Part shown: one piece after another, positions 1 through 8,460 of the stretch
How positions within the stretch are numbered: the first letter of the stretch is position 1
Layout of the letters: each line of letters starts with the position of its first letter
NCBI GenBank assembly: GCA_001953115.1
Contig: LSSL01001204.1
Coordinates: 1 to 11,236, forward strand
Length of the DNA: 11,236 nucleotides
Direction of reading: 5' to 3'
Origin: Smittium mucronatum
Lineage: Eukaryota; Kickxellomycota; Harpellomycetes; Harpellales; Legeriomycetaceae
Translations under genes and position numbers: made by a program
Notes under the pieces: model-generated
Database searches by the model: none
What the model saw: the letters and a program-made list of their open reading frames with translations, nothing else
Told to the model about the DNA's origin: nothing

Positions 1-1003
1 CGGATATTTAAATAATAAAAGGTTTATTTGTGTAATTAAGATCGAAGTTAAGTGGTTAACACTTTTTTGATAATTTAAGAGTTTAATTCAAACGCAATTT
101 TAATAACATTACTGAATTTTATAATATAATTTATGGATTTATTATTGGATTTACATTATCTGGACTGGTTTAATACCAAAAAAAAAAATAAGTACCGTTT
201 GTATAGCTTTATTTAATCATCTGATTGGATTTTTCATTGTAAATTATTGCTGTAATGAAGATTGATCCTTTTTATCTTTGCATTAATTTCCTATTGTAGG
301 GAAAATATTTTTCATATCAATACTGATTTTATCAGAATTTTTTTTAAAATTCTGATGGAATTATTCCATTTTCGCCTTATTTTATTCAAAAATAATCTTT
401 TTTAAATGAAATATCGCAAATTTAGCCGCTTTTCTTAAAAAGAAAATCAATATGCTTTTTACCCTCAAAATATTATCAGGTCTCAAGTACTCATAGCTGC
501 CGTCAGTTCTAAGACTTTAGAAGTGATAAATTGTATTTTTTTACATTTTTTAAAGATTTTTTACCGTATTTATTTTCATATTTTGTACATATTTTTGAAA
601 ATATGCAAATTCTATTTATTACAGCTCGATTTTTTGTTTACTGGTGTTCATTAGTATCTTCAGGAAAACTCTATATTAAAAAAATATACTAGTGAAAATC
701 TTGTAAATATTGTTTAAAGAAAAATGCTAATTTAGCTCTAAAAATGTTTTTTTTGTATATAATAACCTCCATACTAATTATTTGGAACTTAGGCTTTATC
801 CCTTTTGATTTGAGAGCAAAAGTAACAAAGCTGCACTTTTTTTTTTATAAAAAATATAAGTTTTTTGATATTTCAAAGAGAAATTTTTTAAAAACCCCAA
901 AAACGCTAAAAAATATAAAGTATTTTTGTTGAATTTTAGGGTGAAATTACGTCCTGCGTGGCATAAATGATCATTTTTTAAAAGAAAAATAGTATTTTTT
1001 TCA

Positions 1004-1396
1004 ACAAATCAGTATGATTTTGATGAAATTGGGATATCCCTAAATAAAACAAGATATTTTTAACATTTGGGAGATTCTTTTTGAGAGCAGATACTTTCCT
1101 AATAAATTTTTACTACTTTTCTAATTTGGAAATGTGGTGCTAAAATAAAAAATCGAGTTTTTGGGTAATTCAAAATATGAATTTTAGAGGATAATTTTCT
1201 ATTGGTAAAATGTTGAAAATTTATTAGAGCCAGTATGTTTTTCTATTTTTATTGGTCTGGTTTTAAATGAATCCAAGTGCAGCCAAAAATCTACACAGTA
1301 AAAAAAGTCTGGTCTTCGAAAGAATCTCCCATTTATTCAATAAAAATAATATGATCCAATTGAATTCCAGTGAAGAATTTTCTGATTTAATTAACC
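1004..1396. repeat. Imperfect long inverted repeat, foldback or MITE-like
   Basis: The arms are about 1004-1100 (forward) and 1300-1396 (reverse complement). The best core is a perfect 13-mer, TGGGAGATTCTTT at 1068-1080 and its complement at 1319-1331. Outward, both arms share TATTTTTA about 10-16 nt before the core, an ATTGG(G)AT block, and AAATCAG at 1006-1012 and 1382-1388. Inward, both share a diverged GA(G/A)(A/G)xCAGA...CTTT block. Order and rough spacing agree in both arms, which a chance 13-mer match would not explain. The 200-nt centre has no transposase-like frame. Arms are well diverged, so this is an old copy. No target-site duplication could be defined. Confidence 0.55.
1243..1306 (+). 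repeat. Short dispersed repeat, copy P
   Basis: This segment and 1750-1806 share CTATTTT, then GGTTTTAAATG (1259-1269 and 1761-1771), then ATCT, then ACAG followed by one variable base and seven A. The distance from the 11-mer to ACAG is nearly equal, 36 and 34 nt start to start. This copy partly overlaps the right arm of the inverted repeat, so it may belong to the same family. Confidence 0.4.
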
Positions 1397-1749
1397 AATA
1401 AAAAAAATTCATGGGGTGTTGTATCAATTTGTCTGATTTTTATTTGCTATTTATATCATATTCAATACCTGAATGGCCAATTTATTTTTTGAATCAAATT
1501 ACTTTCTATTGAATCAAAAATATTATAACTATAAACATACTGAACTTTAAAATGGCATTAAATTTGAAAAACTTAGCTGTTAACTTTTTCCAAGTTTACC
1601 AAGCAACAGAAATGAGCTTATATAGGTGGTACCAATGTTTTTAATTAGCGCACAAAGTAGCTGAGTCTCGTCTTCATGGCTTAATACATTCCACTGTCTT
1701 AAAAAACTGTATATATTTTGTTAGGTTTATACCTTGAATATTATTGGAA

Positions 1750-1806
1750 CTATTTTAATTGGTTTTAAATGGTGATTTGGGCCGTGATCTTTATACAGCA
1801 AAAAAA
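1750..1806 (+). repeat. Short dispersed repeat, copy Q
   Basis: This is the partner of the segment at 1243-1306, sharing four blocks in the same order. Just downstream, AAGTTTTTTGATATTT at 1818-1833 is an exact 16-mer match to 858-873, so a further diverged copy may extend near 800-875, where TTTGAGAGCA (809-818) and GCTGCACTT (830-838) also match pieces of the family. Confidence 0.4.
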
Positions 1807-2084
1807 CCGGTTGGGTGAAGTTTTTTGATATTTAGTACACTTGGTCTGTTATATTTGTACCAAATGCCCAATTTAGGAACTCGAAGCTTTTTTGATCACT
1901 TTAGTAGATTTAGAGAATTTAAAATATCAAAAATATACTAAAAAAAACTATTGGTAGTTTACCATATAACAATTTTATTTACAAAGTAAGACGTTAGAAT
2001 ATATCTTTTTCGTGTTTTATGCTTTGTTTTTTTCAAAAAATGAAAAGATAAGTCAAAGAGCATTTTCAATATACGGAATCGCTG

Positions 2085-2100
2085 CCCCCCTGGAGGGGGG
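2085..2100. other. GC hairpin: six C, TGGA, six G
   Basis: CCCCCC at 2085-2090 and GGGGGG at 2095-2100 flank TGGA, which allows a 7-bp stem with a 2-nt centre. It sits in very AT-rich DNA where C or G runs of this length are otherwise absent. The centre CTGGAG fits the fungal CreA/Mig1 consensus SYGGRG and the flanks contain CCCCT/AGGGG as in stress-response elements. Binding by a C2H2 zinc-finger regulator is a possibility only. No gene starts close by. Confidence 0.5.
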
Positions 2101-2249
2101 TTCTACTTTTAAATCAAGTATACTTCCACATTTTCGGCCCCAACTTTTTTTTTTTAAGCGGGATTTATTTTAGAGCTCAATATAAATGAATAAAAACACT
2201 AATAAAATGTTTTGAAAATATTGGAAAATTTCGAAAAACTTCCTATCCA

Positions 2250-2575
2250 ATTTATCTTTGTCACACTAGCGGCTCAGTACCCACTGTACATTGGTTCAAA
2301 GGGGCTAGTGATCAATTAATGCCTTCTGGTATTAACAGATGGGTAGTTCGAAATTCCATCCAAAAAATTCACTGTTCCCAGCTCAGTTATTTGATTGGCG
2401 TCTTCAGGGTCCGTCCCCATCATTTTTCCTCAAACGAATAAAGTGCTGGAGACTCAATATGTCTAGACCTACTAATAACGTGATATTGGAAAAAAAAAGT
2501 GAGGTCGATTATTTAGGCGCGACCAGAAATCTTTCAAAAATGTGCGATAATGAAACTATTTGTACAAAATAAATT
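2250..2575. pseudogene. GC-richer island, possible decayed coding remnant
   Basis: Base composition here rises to that of the transporter gene. A 77-codon plus-strand frame (2339-2572) is open, but so is an overlapping plus frame ending near 2443 and a 35-codon minus-strand frame (2423-2316) whose translation looks protein-like (begins MMGTDPEDANQITELG) and continues past single stops. No family is recognised in any of them. A GTAAGT donor-like site at 2580-2585 follows on the plus strand. Competing frames without a clear winner suggest old coding DNA that has decayed, or chance. Confidence 0.25.
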
Positions 2576-2730
2576 TTGGGTAAGTAATTTATTATATAAT
2601 AAGAACCAAAAACCAAAAATATGCTATATGATAATAAAAAATAACAACTAAATATAAAGTAATTTAAAAAAATGAATTCATGGATGACCTGGGATATACA
2701 ATATTATAGAAATATTTTTTAACTTATTTT

Positions 2731-2736
2731 TTTATT
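2731..2736 (-). terminator. Candidate poly(A) signal of the ABC transporter gene
   Basis: On the minus strand AATAAA begins 36 nt past the TAA stop (2774-2772) and is followed by more A-rich sequence and then T-rich sequence. It is the first such hexamer after the stop. In DNA this AT-rich AATAAA is common, so the call rests mainly on position. Confidence 0.4.
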
Positions 2737-2771
2737 GGCCATGCTTATAAAGTGCCTTGAAAGATGAAGAA

Positions 2772-5700
2772 TTAATTGTTGTCATTTGCATTGTTCACCA
2801 GGTTAGTGAAAAGAGAGTCAGGGTTATCTAGCAAATTTTGAGGTCTATCGAATTCAGCAACCTCGCCTTTTTCTAAAACTAAAATGTAGTCACTATCGAT
2901 AATAGTGTTTAATCTATGAGCAATGGTGATAACAGTACAGCTAGAGAACTCTTCTCTTATAACATTCTGTATAAACCTATCAGTCTCCACATCTATTGCA
3001 GCTGTAGCTTCATCTAAAACCAAAACTTTGGATCTACGTAAAAGAGCTCTTGCTAAGCAAACCAGCTGCCTTTGGCCAAGAGACATATTAGAACCACCCT
3101 GCTGGATCATGATATTTAAGCCGAGGGAATGATTAGATGGATCGCTTTCAGATGTTGGTAATGCTGATCCGGCTTCTTTCCCGTTTTCAGCTTGGGAATC
3201 CTGACTCAAAACCCATGGCTTAAGCCTTGATTTTTCCAAAGCTGACCATATTTCTGTGTCTGAAAATTCATTGAAGGGATCTAGATTAGCTCTTAAAGTT
3301 TCTGAAAATAAGATCGGATCTTGAGGGATAATCACAAGTTTGGACCTTAAATCATGCAACCCGATGGTGCTTATGTCAATTCCATCAATCGATATCTTTC
3401 CTTCGGCAGCCTCAATTATTCTAAATAAAGCCAGGGTTAGAGAGGATTTTCCAGCTCCCGTGCGGCCAACAACACCAACTTTTGATCCTGACGGGATCGT
3501 TAAATCTACGTTTTTAAGAATCAAATCTAATCCTTCTCTGTAGCGGGTTGAATAATTTGAAAGAACTATCTCTCCTTGAGAAGGCCAGTCAGCTGGTGGT
3601 CTGTTATCTTGTATTATTTCTGGGGCTTCGGATGGCAAATCGCAATACTCCTTGTTTCTTTCAACTGATACAATATTATTTTCCAATTCTGCAGTTTGCC
3701 TGATTCCCCAACTAAGGTTTTGTGTTACAGATAAGCTGTATGAAACGGCTAAACCAACTCTTGAGGCACTTATTGAGGAGCTACCATTCTTGTTGTGAGA
3801 AATAAGGGCACTTACCACAGCAAATAGTGATGCAAAGAATATTATAAGACCCCCGATAGATTCAAGCCTTATTGAAAGCCATCTATTTAAAGAGATATAA
3901 GGGAATTGCGCTTTTGTATTCAAGGTTAATAAGTGTGTATTCATGGTTAGAAACCGTTTATTGTGACCATAAGCCCGGATAGTGGTTACTCCGTTAAGGC
4001 ACTCTTGAAACATAGAGTATATTGGGGATCTAGTGGTAGATTCTAATCGCTTAAGTTCTCGGCTAGATACAATGTAGTATTTATAGACCAGGTAATAAGC
4101 TAAAATGATGGGGACCACGGCTGCAAGAAACAAAGGAAATGATGTAGCAATCACTACCAAAGTAACCAGAACAGTCATCATACTTGAAGCCCACGAATCA
4201 AAACTACGGGGAATTTGATGGTCTATAGTCTCCTGATCTTTGCTAAAACGATTTAAAATCCTTCCGAGTGGAGTAGTATCAAAGAAAGACATCGGAGAGA
4301 GCATCACAGCCTTCAGAAGAAGAGAATGAGTTTTTTTTGCAGCCCTAATAGCGATTAGAACCCAAATAGTGAAGTTTTGGGAAGACAGAAATATAGCTTG
4401 CAAAAATCCAAAAAGACCATATATCAAAATGTAATATGCTGTTGAATGGGGAATAACCGGCTTTATATTTTGATTTGCCCAATACTGAAGCCATACGCTA
4501 GATATAGCACCAAAAGTCTGTGTTAATAGCAAAGAACTCAAATAAATTATCAACCCAGAAATCGATCCTGCTTTAGCGTAATCGATGAAGTTTCTAAATT
4601 TTATTTTTCCAACCTGTGATGTTTCAGTCTCAATGAGCTGACCAGCAGGAGTTTCGCTTTTTTCTGAAATAGGATCAGCCTGTTGAGGCTCGATTATGCT
4701 AACGGGTTCAGAGGGTGGTGATGAGCTGATAATGGAAGAGCCATATAGAGAAAAATCAAAACCAGACCCTATTGTCGACATTGAGCCTCTTCTACTAATT
4801 GAAATATCCTTAAGACTCGCTGATGTAGAGTTTGGTTCGGTTCCTATATCCTCTGAAGATTCCTCCTCATTGGAATTATTGCTCTTTGAAAAATGCTCAT
4901 CTCCTAATATTCTAACTAGAGAACCGCCCTGGTCAGAAGTTAGTTGGGCGTAATTTCCTTGCTCACAAATCATCCCATTCTCCATAACAATTATGCGGTC
5001 CATTAATGGAAGATATTGAACAGCATGTGTTACAAAAATTCTACATTTGTTATGGAGTAAACCTGATGGACCAATAACGTTTTTCATTATGTTCCTGCCT
5101 ACATGTGCATCTACTGCTGAGAGTGGATCATCAAGCAAATAAACGTGAGCTCTTGCATAAACAGCTCTTGCTAGGGACAATCTAGCTTTTTGGCCACCTG
5201 AGAGATTTATACCCTTTTCACCGATTTCTGCTAGATCACCACCTTCTAACATTGCAATATCCTTTTCAAGCTCGCAATTCTTTATGACGCGATCATAGAA
5301 CTCCTGTTCAAATTTTTGGCCAAAAAGGATGTTTTCTCGCAAGGTAGAATTTATAATCCAAGGTTGTTGAGGAACGTAGGCTACTCTTCCTCGTATCATT
5401 ACATCCCCAGATAGCTTTTTCATCTCACCCAAAATTGCAGATATTAGGGAGGATTTTCCCGATCCTACGATACCCACAACACCAACTAATTCGCCATAAT
5501 GAGCCTGGAAAGAAACGTTTCTAATAAGGGGAGTGTTGTCATCAACATTTACTTCTTTAGATTTAGATTTCTTTTTTTCCTTTTTGGAAGATTTTTTCTT
5601 TTTATCAGAAGGTTTTTCGTAATTGTTTGCATTAAAACCCCATGTGAAAGTTCCATCAGTCATTGAGACCATTATGTCTGGATTTCCAAGGCTGATATCT

Positions 5701-7616
5701 TTCAATTTCATATTGGCATCCTCCCTGTTGAAGGGCTCTCTTCTGACAGCATCTTGCTGAAGTTCTTCGCTAACTAATAGATTCACAATTCTTTTGCACG
5801 AAACGTTAGCCTCTATAACGAATGAAACAATCATAGGAAGAATAAAGAGCGGGAATTTTAACAGATTAAAAAGAGATAAAGAGACGAAAATGAGTTGGGC
5901 ATTTAATGGGCCACGGGATTTGTTGTCCAACACACTGTATATTGTAAATGTCAAAAAAGATACGAGAAAAGCAATAATGGAAGTCACGAAGCTTTGAGAG
6001 CCATAGATTTTGCCGAAAGTTCTGAGGTTTTTGAGTTCGCCTTTATTTCTTACTTCTGTAGTTTTATCAATAAATGCACTTTCCCATGAGTATAGTTTAA
6101 TTGATTTGATACTGGATAAAATCTCATCAATTAACCTTAAACGTTTGTCTTTGATTGTCATTTGTTTCTTCTGAACTACGCGCATTTGTTTACTCATGTA
6201 TATGTTGATAGGTACTCCTATAATCATGACAACAACCCCAGTAAGAGCGCTTGGGCCGATAGTGTTATAGAGTAGCGCTACAGAGAGTACAATCTGGAGA
6301 GGACCACTCCAAACTGTATTAATGTAAGATACAACATCTGAAACCTTATTTGCATCTACAGACATTAAATTGAATATATCTCCAGTAGACAGTTTTTGCC
6401 TAGCGGAATTCGAAAGATTCAAGGATTTTTTGAAGACAACATTTGTAATGGCAGTCTTAGCTTTTATTCCGGTATTGAAGGCTAGATGAAAGTATTGCTG
6501 CAAAAACATGGTTTGGAAAAGAGCTGTGAAAAGCATTGCGAAGGATAAAATGAAACCTTTTGTTATTGAAACGCTGTTATCAATTTGATTAGAGTAAAGA
6601 GATATGAATTTGAGCAGTTGAGAAAACAAGAGGGTTTGAGCAAATCCAAGCAAATCTTGAACCAATTTGAGGAACATTGAGAAGGTTAGGGGTACACCGA
6701 AAGACCTATACATAACTCTCCACAAATTGGGAGAATTTGGGTATCTTTCAATTTCTACATCCATCTCCTTTTCAAAGGTTGAAGTTACATAATCTACATC
6801 AAGATAATCTGGTAAAGGCCAAACATCTTTTATAGTTAAGGTACGTTTACGGCCTATTTGCAACAAACTAGACATCCAACTGAAATATATTCTTGAGTAG
6901 ACATTTGATTCGATCTCTGGGCAATGATCATTAACCGATTTTCTAGAAGAATCTACGAACTCTAAAGCTTTCTTGTTTGGAATAATCGTGAAAAACAAGG
7001 TGATAAGTAGAACTGCTAGCTCTACTGCGGTCAGAATAAAATAAGTGAGGAAGTAACCATTTACAGAAAAAGCCGAAGATTGAGTCCAAAGCCATAGTGA
7101 AATTAATGCAGCTGAAACAGGATAAAATACTAATAGGACATGAGAAGAAACTTCGTATCTAGTCTGCTCATAATGAGAGAGTAGGAAAGAAATGGCGATA
7201 GCTACAAGAGATATTATATCGGACGTTGTCGCGGCATTTACGCCTCTGGGAATGGAGAGCTTTGTAGATACGGTTATTTGTATGATTTTAAGAACAAACA
7301 TTACAATCACCAAAAATAACTTTATATAATAATATATGTTGATAGCGATTTCCTTTGGGTATGAGGCCTTTTTTAAGAGGCTTCTTAAACGGTAGATAGA
7401 AACCAAGATAAACAATGCATTGAATATTTGGGTGAGAACGATTCTTAAGAAGCACACCGAGAGGTAGGTTGTGAAACCCGTGGATAAAGATGACTAAACA
7501 AAAATAATAGTTAGGATAACATAGTAAAGAAATTAAGAGATTGATTTTTTTTTTTAAAAAAAAAAGGTACTTACAAATCCATTTCCATCGAGGCAAAAGC
7601 TAACATGATTAGACAT
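2772..7616 (-). CDS. YCF1-like: ABCC (MRP/Ycf1-type) vacuolar glutathione-conjugate and metal transporter, two exons
   Basis: This gene encodes a full-length ABCC transporter of 1587 residues, close to the 1500-1600 usual for Ycf1/MRP1. Exon 1 (7616-7575) gives 14 residues and exon 2 (7493-2772) the rest, joined in phase 0. The ATG at 7616 is the first in-frame ATG after an in-frame TAA at 7649-7647. Visible order: TMD0 with five membrane segments (about 28-186); L0 lasso (209-276); TMD1 (280-590); NBD1 (620-876) with Walker A GIVGSGKS (Lys694), Q-loop Gln723, signature LSGGQ (778-782), Walker B ending Asp802-Asp803 and His837; linker (876-981); TMD2 (981-1291); NBD2 (1319-1587) with Walker A GRTGAGKS (Lys1363), Gln1405, signature MSLGQ (1484-1488), Asp1508-Glu1509 and His1540. 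NBD1 has Asp where a catalytic Glu would sit, as is normal for MRPs. Trp1276 and Arg1279 match the MRP1 substrate-contact pair W1246/R1249. The family moves glutathione conjugates and metal-glutathione complexes; vacuolar location is inferred. Orthology to Ycf1 rather than Bpt1 is not settled. Confidence 0.95.
4773..4793 (-). other. RRGS phosphorylation-type motif in the regulatory linker
   Basis: Residues 915-921 read RRGSMST in the serine-rich, acidic linker between NBD1 and TMD2. It fits the basophilic kinase consensus R-R-x-S, with Ser918 as the target and Thr921 three residues on. Yeast Ycf1 has a similar site in the same linker (Ser908 and Thr911), whose phosphorylation is needed for full transport activity. 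Conservation of position supports an analogous on-switch here; actual phosphorylation is inferred. Confidence 0.6.
5553..5609 (-). other. Lysine-rich insertion in NBD1 of the ABC transporter
   Basis: Residues 643-661 are almost entirely Lys and Ser with two Glu. They lie between the first strand of NBD1 (TFTW, about 629-632) and the strand before Walker A (PLIRNVSF). In Ycf1 this connection is only a few residues, so roughly 25-30 residues have been added here. The place matches the regulatory insertion of CFTR NBD1. The frame is intact across it and flanking residues are normal family sequence, so it is a surface loop rather than a frameshift. A role in regulation or in contacts with acidic phospholipid is possible but only inferred. 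Confidence 0.75.
7494..7574 (-). other. Spliceosomal intron, 81 nt, near the 5' end of the ABC transporter gene
   Basis: On the minus strand the donor is GTAAGT at 7574-7569, a CTAAC branch-like motif lies at 7514-7510, and the acceptor TTTAG ends at 7494, 16-17 nt beyond the branch A. Removing it joins exon 1 (ending GGA TTT) to exon 2 (starting TCA TCT) in phase 0 with no stop. The joined N-terminus (FCLDGNGF, then a short run to FTTYLSVCFLRIVL) fits the start of ABCC proteins, where an FC..D motif precedes the first membrane helix of TMD0. The exon 2 frame has a stop exactly at the acceptor, so the long frame cannot reach an ATG without splicing. The intron contains a perfect T/A tract, plus-strand T at 7545-7555 followed by A at 7556-7565. 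Confidence 0.88.
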
Positions 7617-8160
7617 GGAGGAAACAGAAATAATGATCAGAAGATATTATCAATATAGAATATCTTGAATATTTATGAAATGTAAAATAGTATGTATTCA
7701 CTTTAGTTGGCCAAGTGTATACAGAGCTATTAGAGCATTAGGGTTTCTGGTACATTTATACCATTGCGGGGATAAGCTATATAAATTCTTTAGAAAAAAT
7801 AAACACATAACGCTAAGCCAAGATTTCCAGCTAAAAAAATTTCATAGGCCGCAGAAAATTTTGTACATGAAAACATTTTTTGTAAATCTCCAGAAAAATA
7901 GTCATAAAATAATCGAAGTTTAGGTTATTTGGTGTCTGCGTCATAAATTGGAACTAATTCGAACATTTTTGATCTAAATCTAGTGGAATTAAGACTAATG
8001 GTTGGTTATGGTGCGGCACCTTGCCAATGAAGAAAATTATCTTACTTGATATTAGTAATAAAATTGATTGATATAATTGATAGTTGATTGAAACGTAGAA
8101 CGTAGTGACTTTAGCTCTTATTAGCTGCAATATTTATTTATGTTATACGGAACTTATCTA
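7617..8160 (-). promoter_or_regulatory. Upstream region of the ABC transporter gene
   Basis: This AT-rich region lies 5' of the start codon. A TTAGTAA heptamer at 8052-8058, about 440 nt upstream, matches the Yap1-type stress element TTASTAA; yeast YCF1 is a Yap1 target. A TATATAAA run is at 7778-7785 but reads best on the plus strand, away from the gene. A GGTGC-G-GCACC hairpin is at about 8010-8020. Each motif is expected by chance at a fair rate in DNA of this composition, so this is a location, not a mapped promoter. Confidence 0.3.
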
Positions 8161-8199
8161 TGATAAGCACTTTTTCAATCCGAAAATGGCAAGACGTGG

Positions 8200-8460
8200 G
8201 TGAGCGAGCCGGTTTTTATAAACAATTTATTAAATTCTATAAAAGCCTTTCAAATTTAGCCTTTTCGGGATTAGCGAAACAAAAATGCCATAAATCAATT
8301 CATTTTTGGTTGTTTGACCATATTTTTTTGGAAAAATATACATGGGAGATTCTTCGGTAAAAAAGACGCTTTTTTTTTTCAATATCTCTATTGGTAAACA
8401 AACGCAGTCTAGATTAATGGACCAGTATATTTCGACATATTTTCCAAAAGTAGAAACATG
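8200..8460 (+). repeat. Degenerate second copy of the repeat family at 880-1250
   Basis: Several blocks from the left-hand repeat recur here in the same order and orientation. They are a CATAAAT...TCATTTTT block (8288-8310, compare 962-979), CATATT plus T-run, TGGGAGATTCTT at 8343-8354 (compare 1068-1079), TCTATTGGTAAA at 8387-8398 (compare 1198-1209) and CCAGTAT at 8422-8428 (compare 1230-1236). The gap between the third and fourth blocks is about 85 nt shorter than in the left copy, suggesting an internal deletion. The two short open frames crossing this region are therefore more likely repeat sequence than genes. Confidence 0.45.

Larger units (their letters stand above)
1..2249. other. 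Gene-poor AT-rich left flank
   Basis: No supportable gene, tRNA or rRNA is seen. Open frames are short, rich in Phe, Lys, Ile, Asn and Tyr, and fit T-rich DNA, which has few stop codons on one strand. Contents are homopolymer tracts (11 A at 178-188, 10 T near 837-846, a long T tract near 2146-2156), a GGGATATCCC palindrome at 1031-1040, and the repeats listed separately. Confidence 0.6.

Noticed and set aside
744..932. A 62-codon plus-strand frame rich in Phe, Lys and Ile.
   Set aside because: Low-complexity translation of poly-T and poly-A tracts; not a supportable gene.
2923..5997. Several plus-strand frames of 60-90 codons opposite the transporter gene.
   Set aside because: They are antisense shadows of conserved ABC transporter sequence.
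7491..7497. TGACTAA, a match to an AP-1/Yap1 site.
   Set aside because: It coincides with the TTTAG splice acceptor and the first codon of exon 2, which explains it better.
7288..7596. A 102-codon minus-strand frame running through the intron and the start of exon 2.
   Set aside because: It is an alternative frame across a well-supported intron and has no ATG start; the transporter frame explains the region.
7675..7923. An 82-codon plus-strand frame just upstream of the transporter, divergent to it.
   Set aside because: No domain is recognised, its composition matches the local AT-rich DNA, and it lies where the transporter promoter should be.
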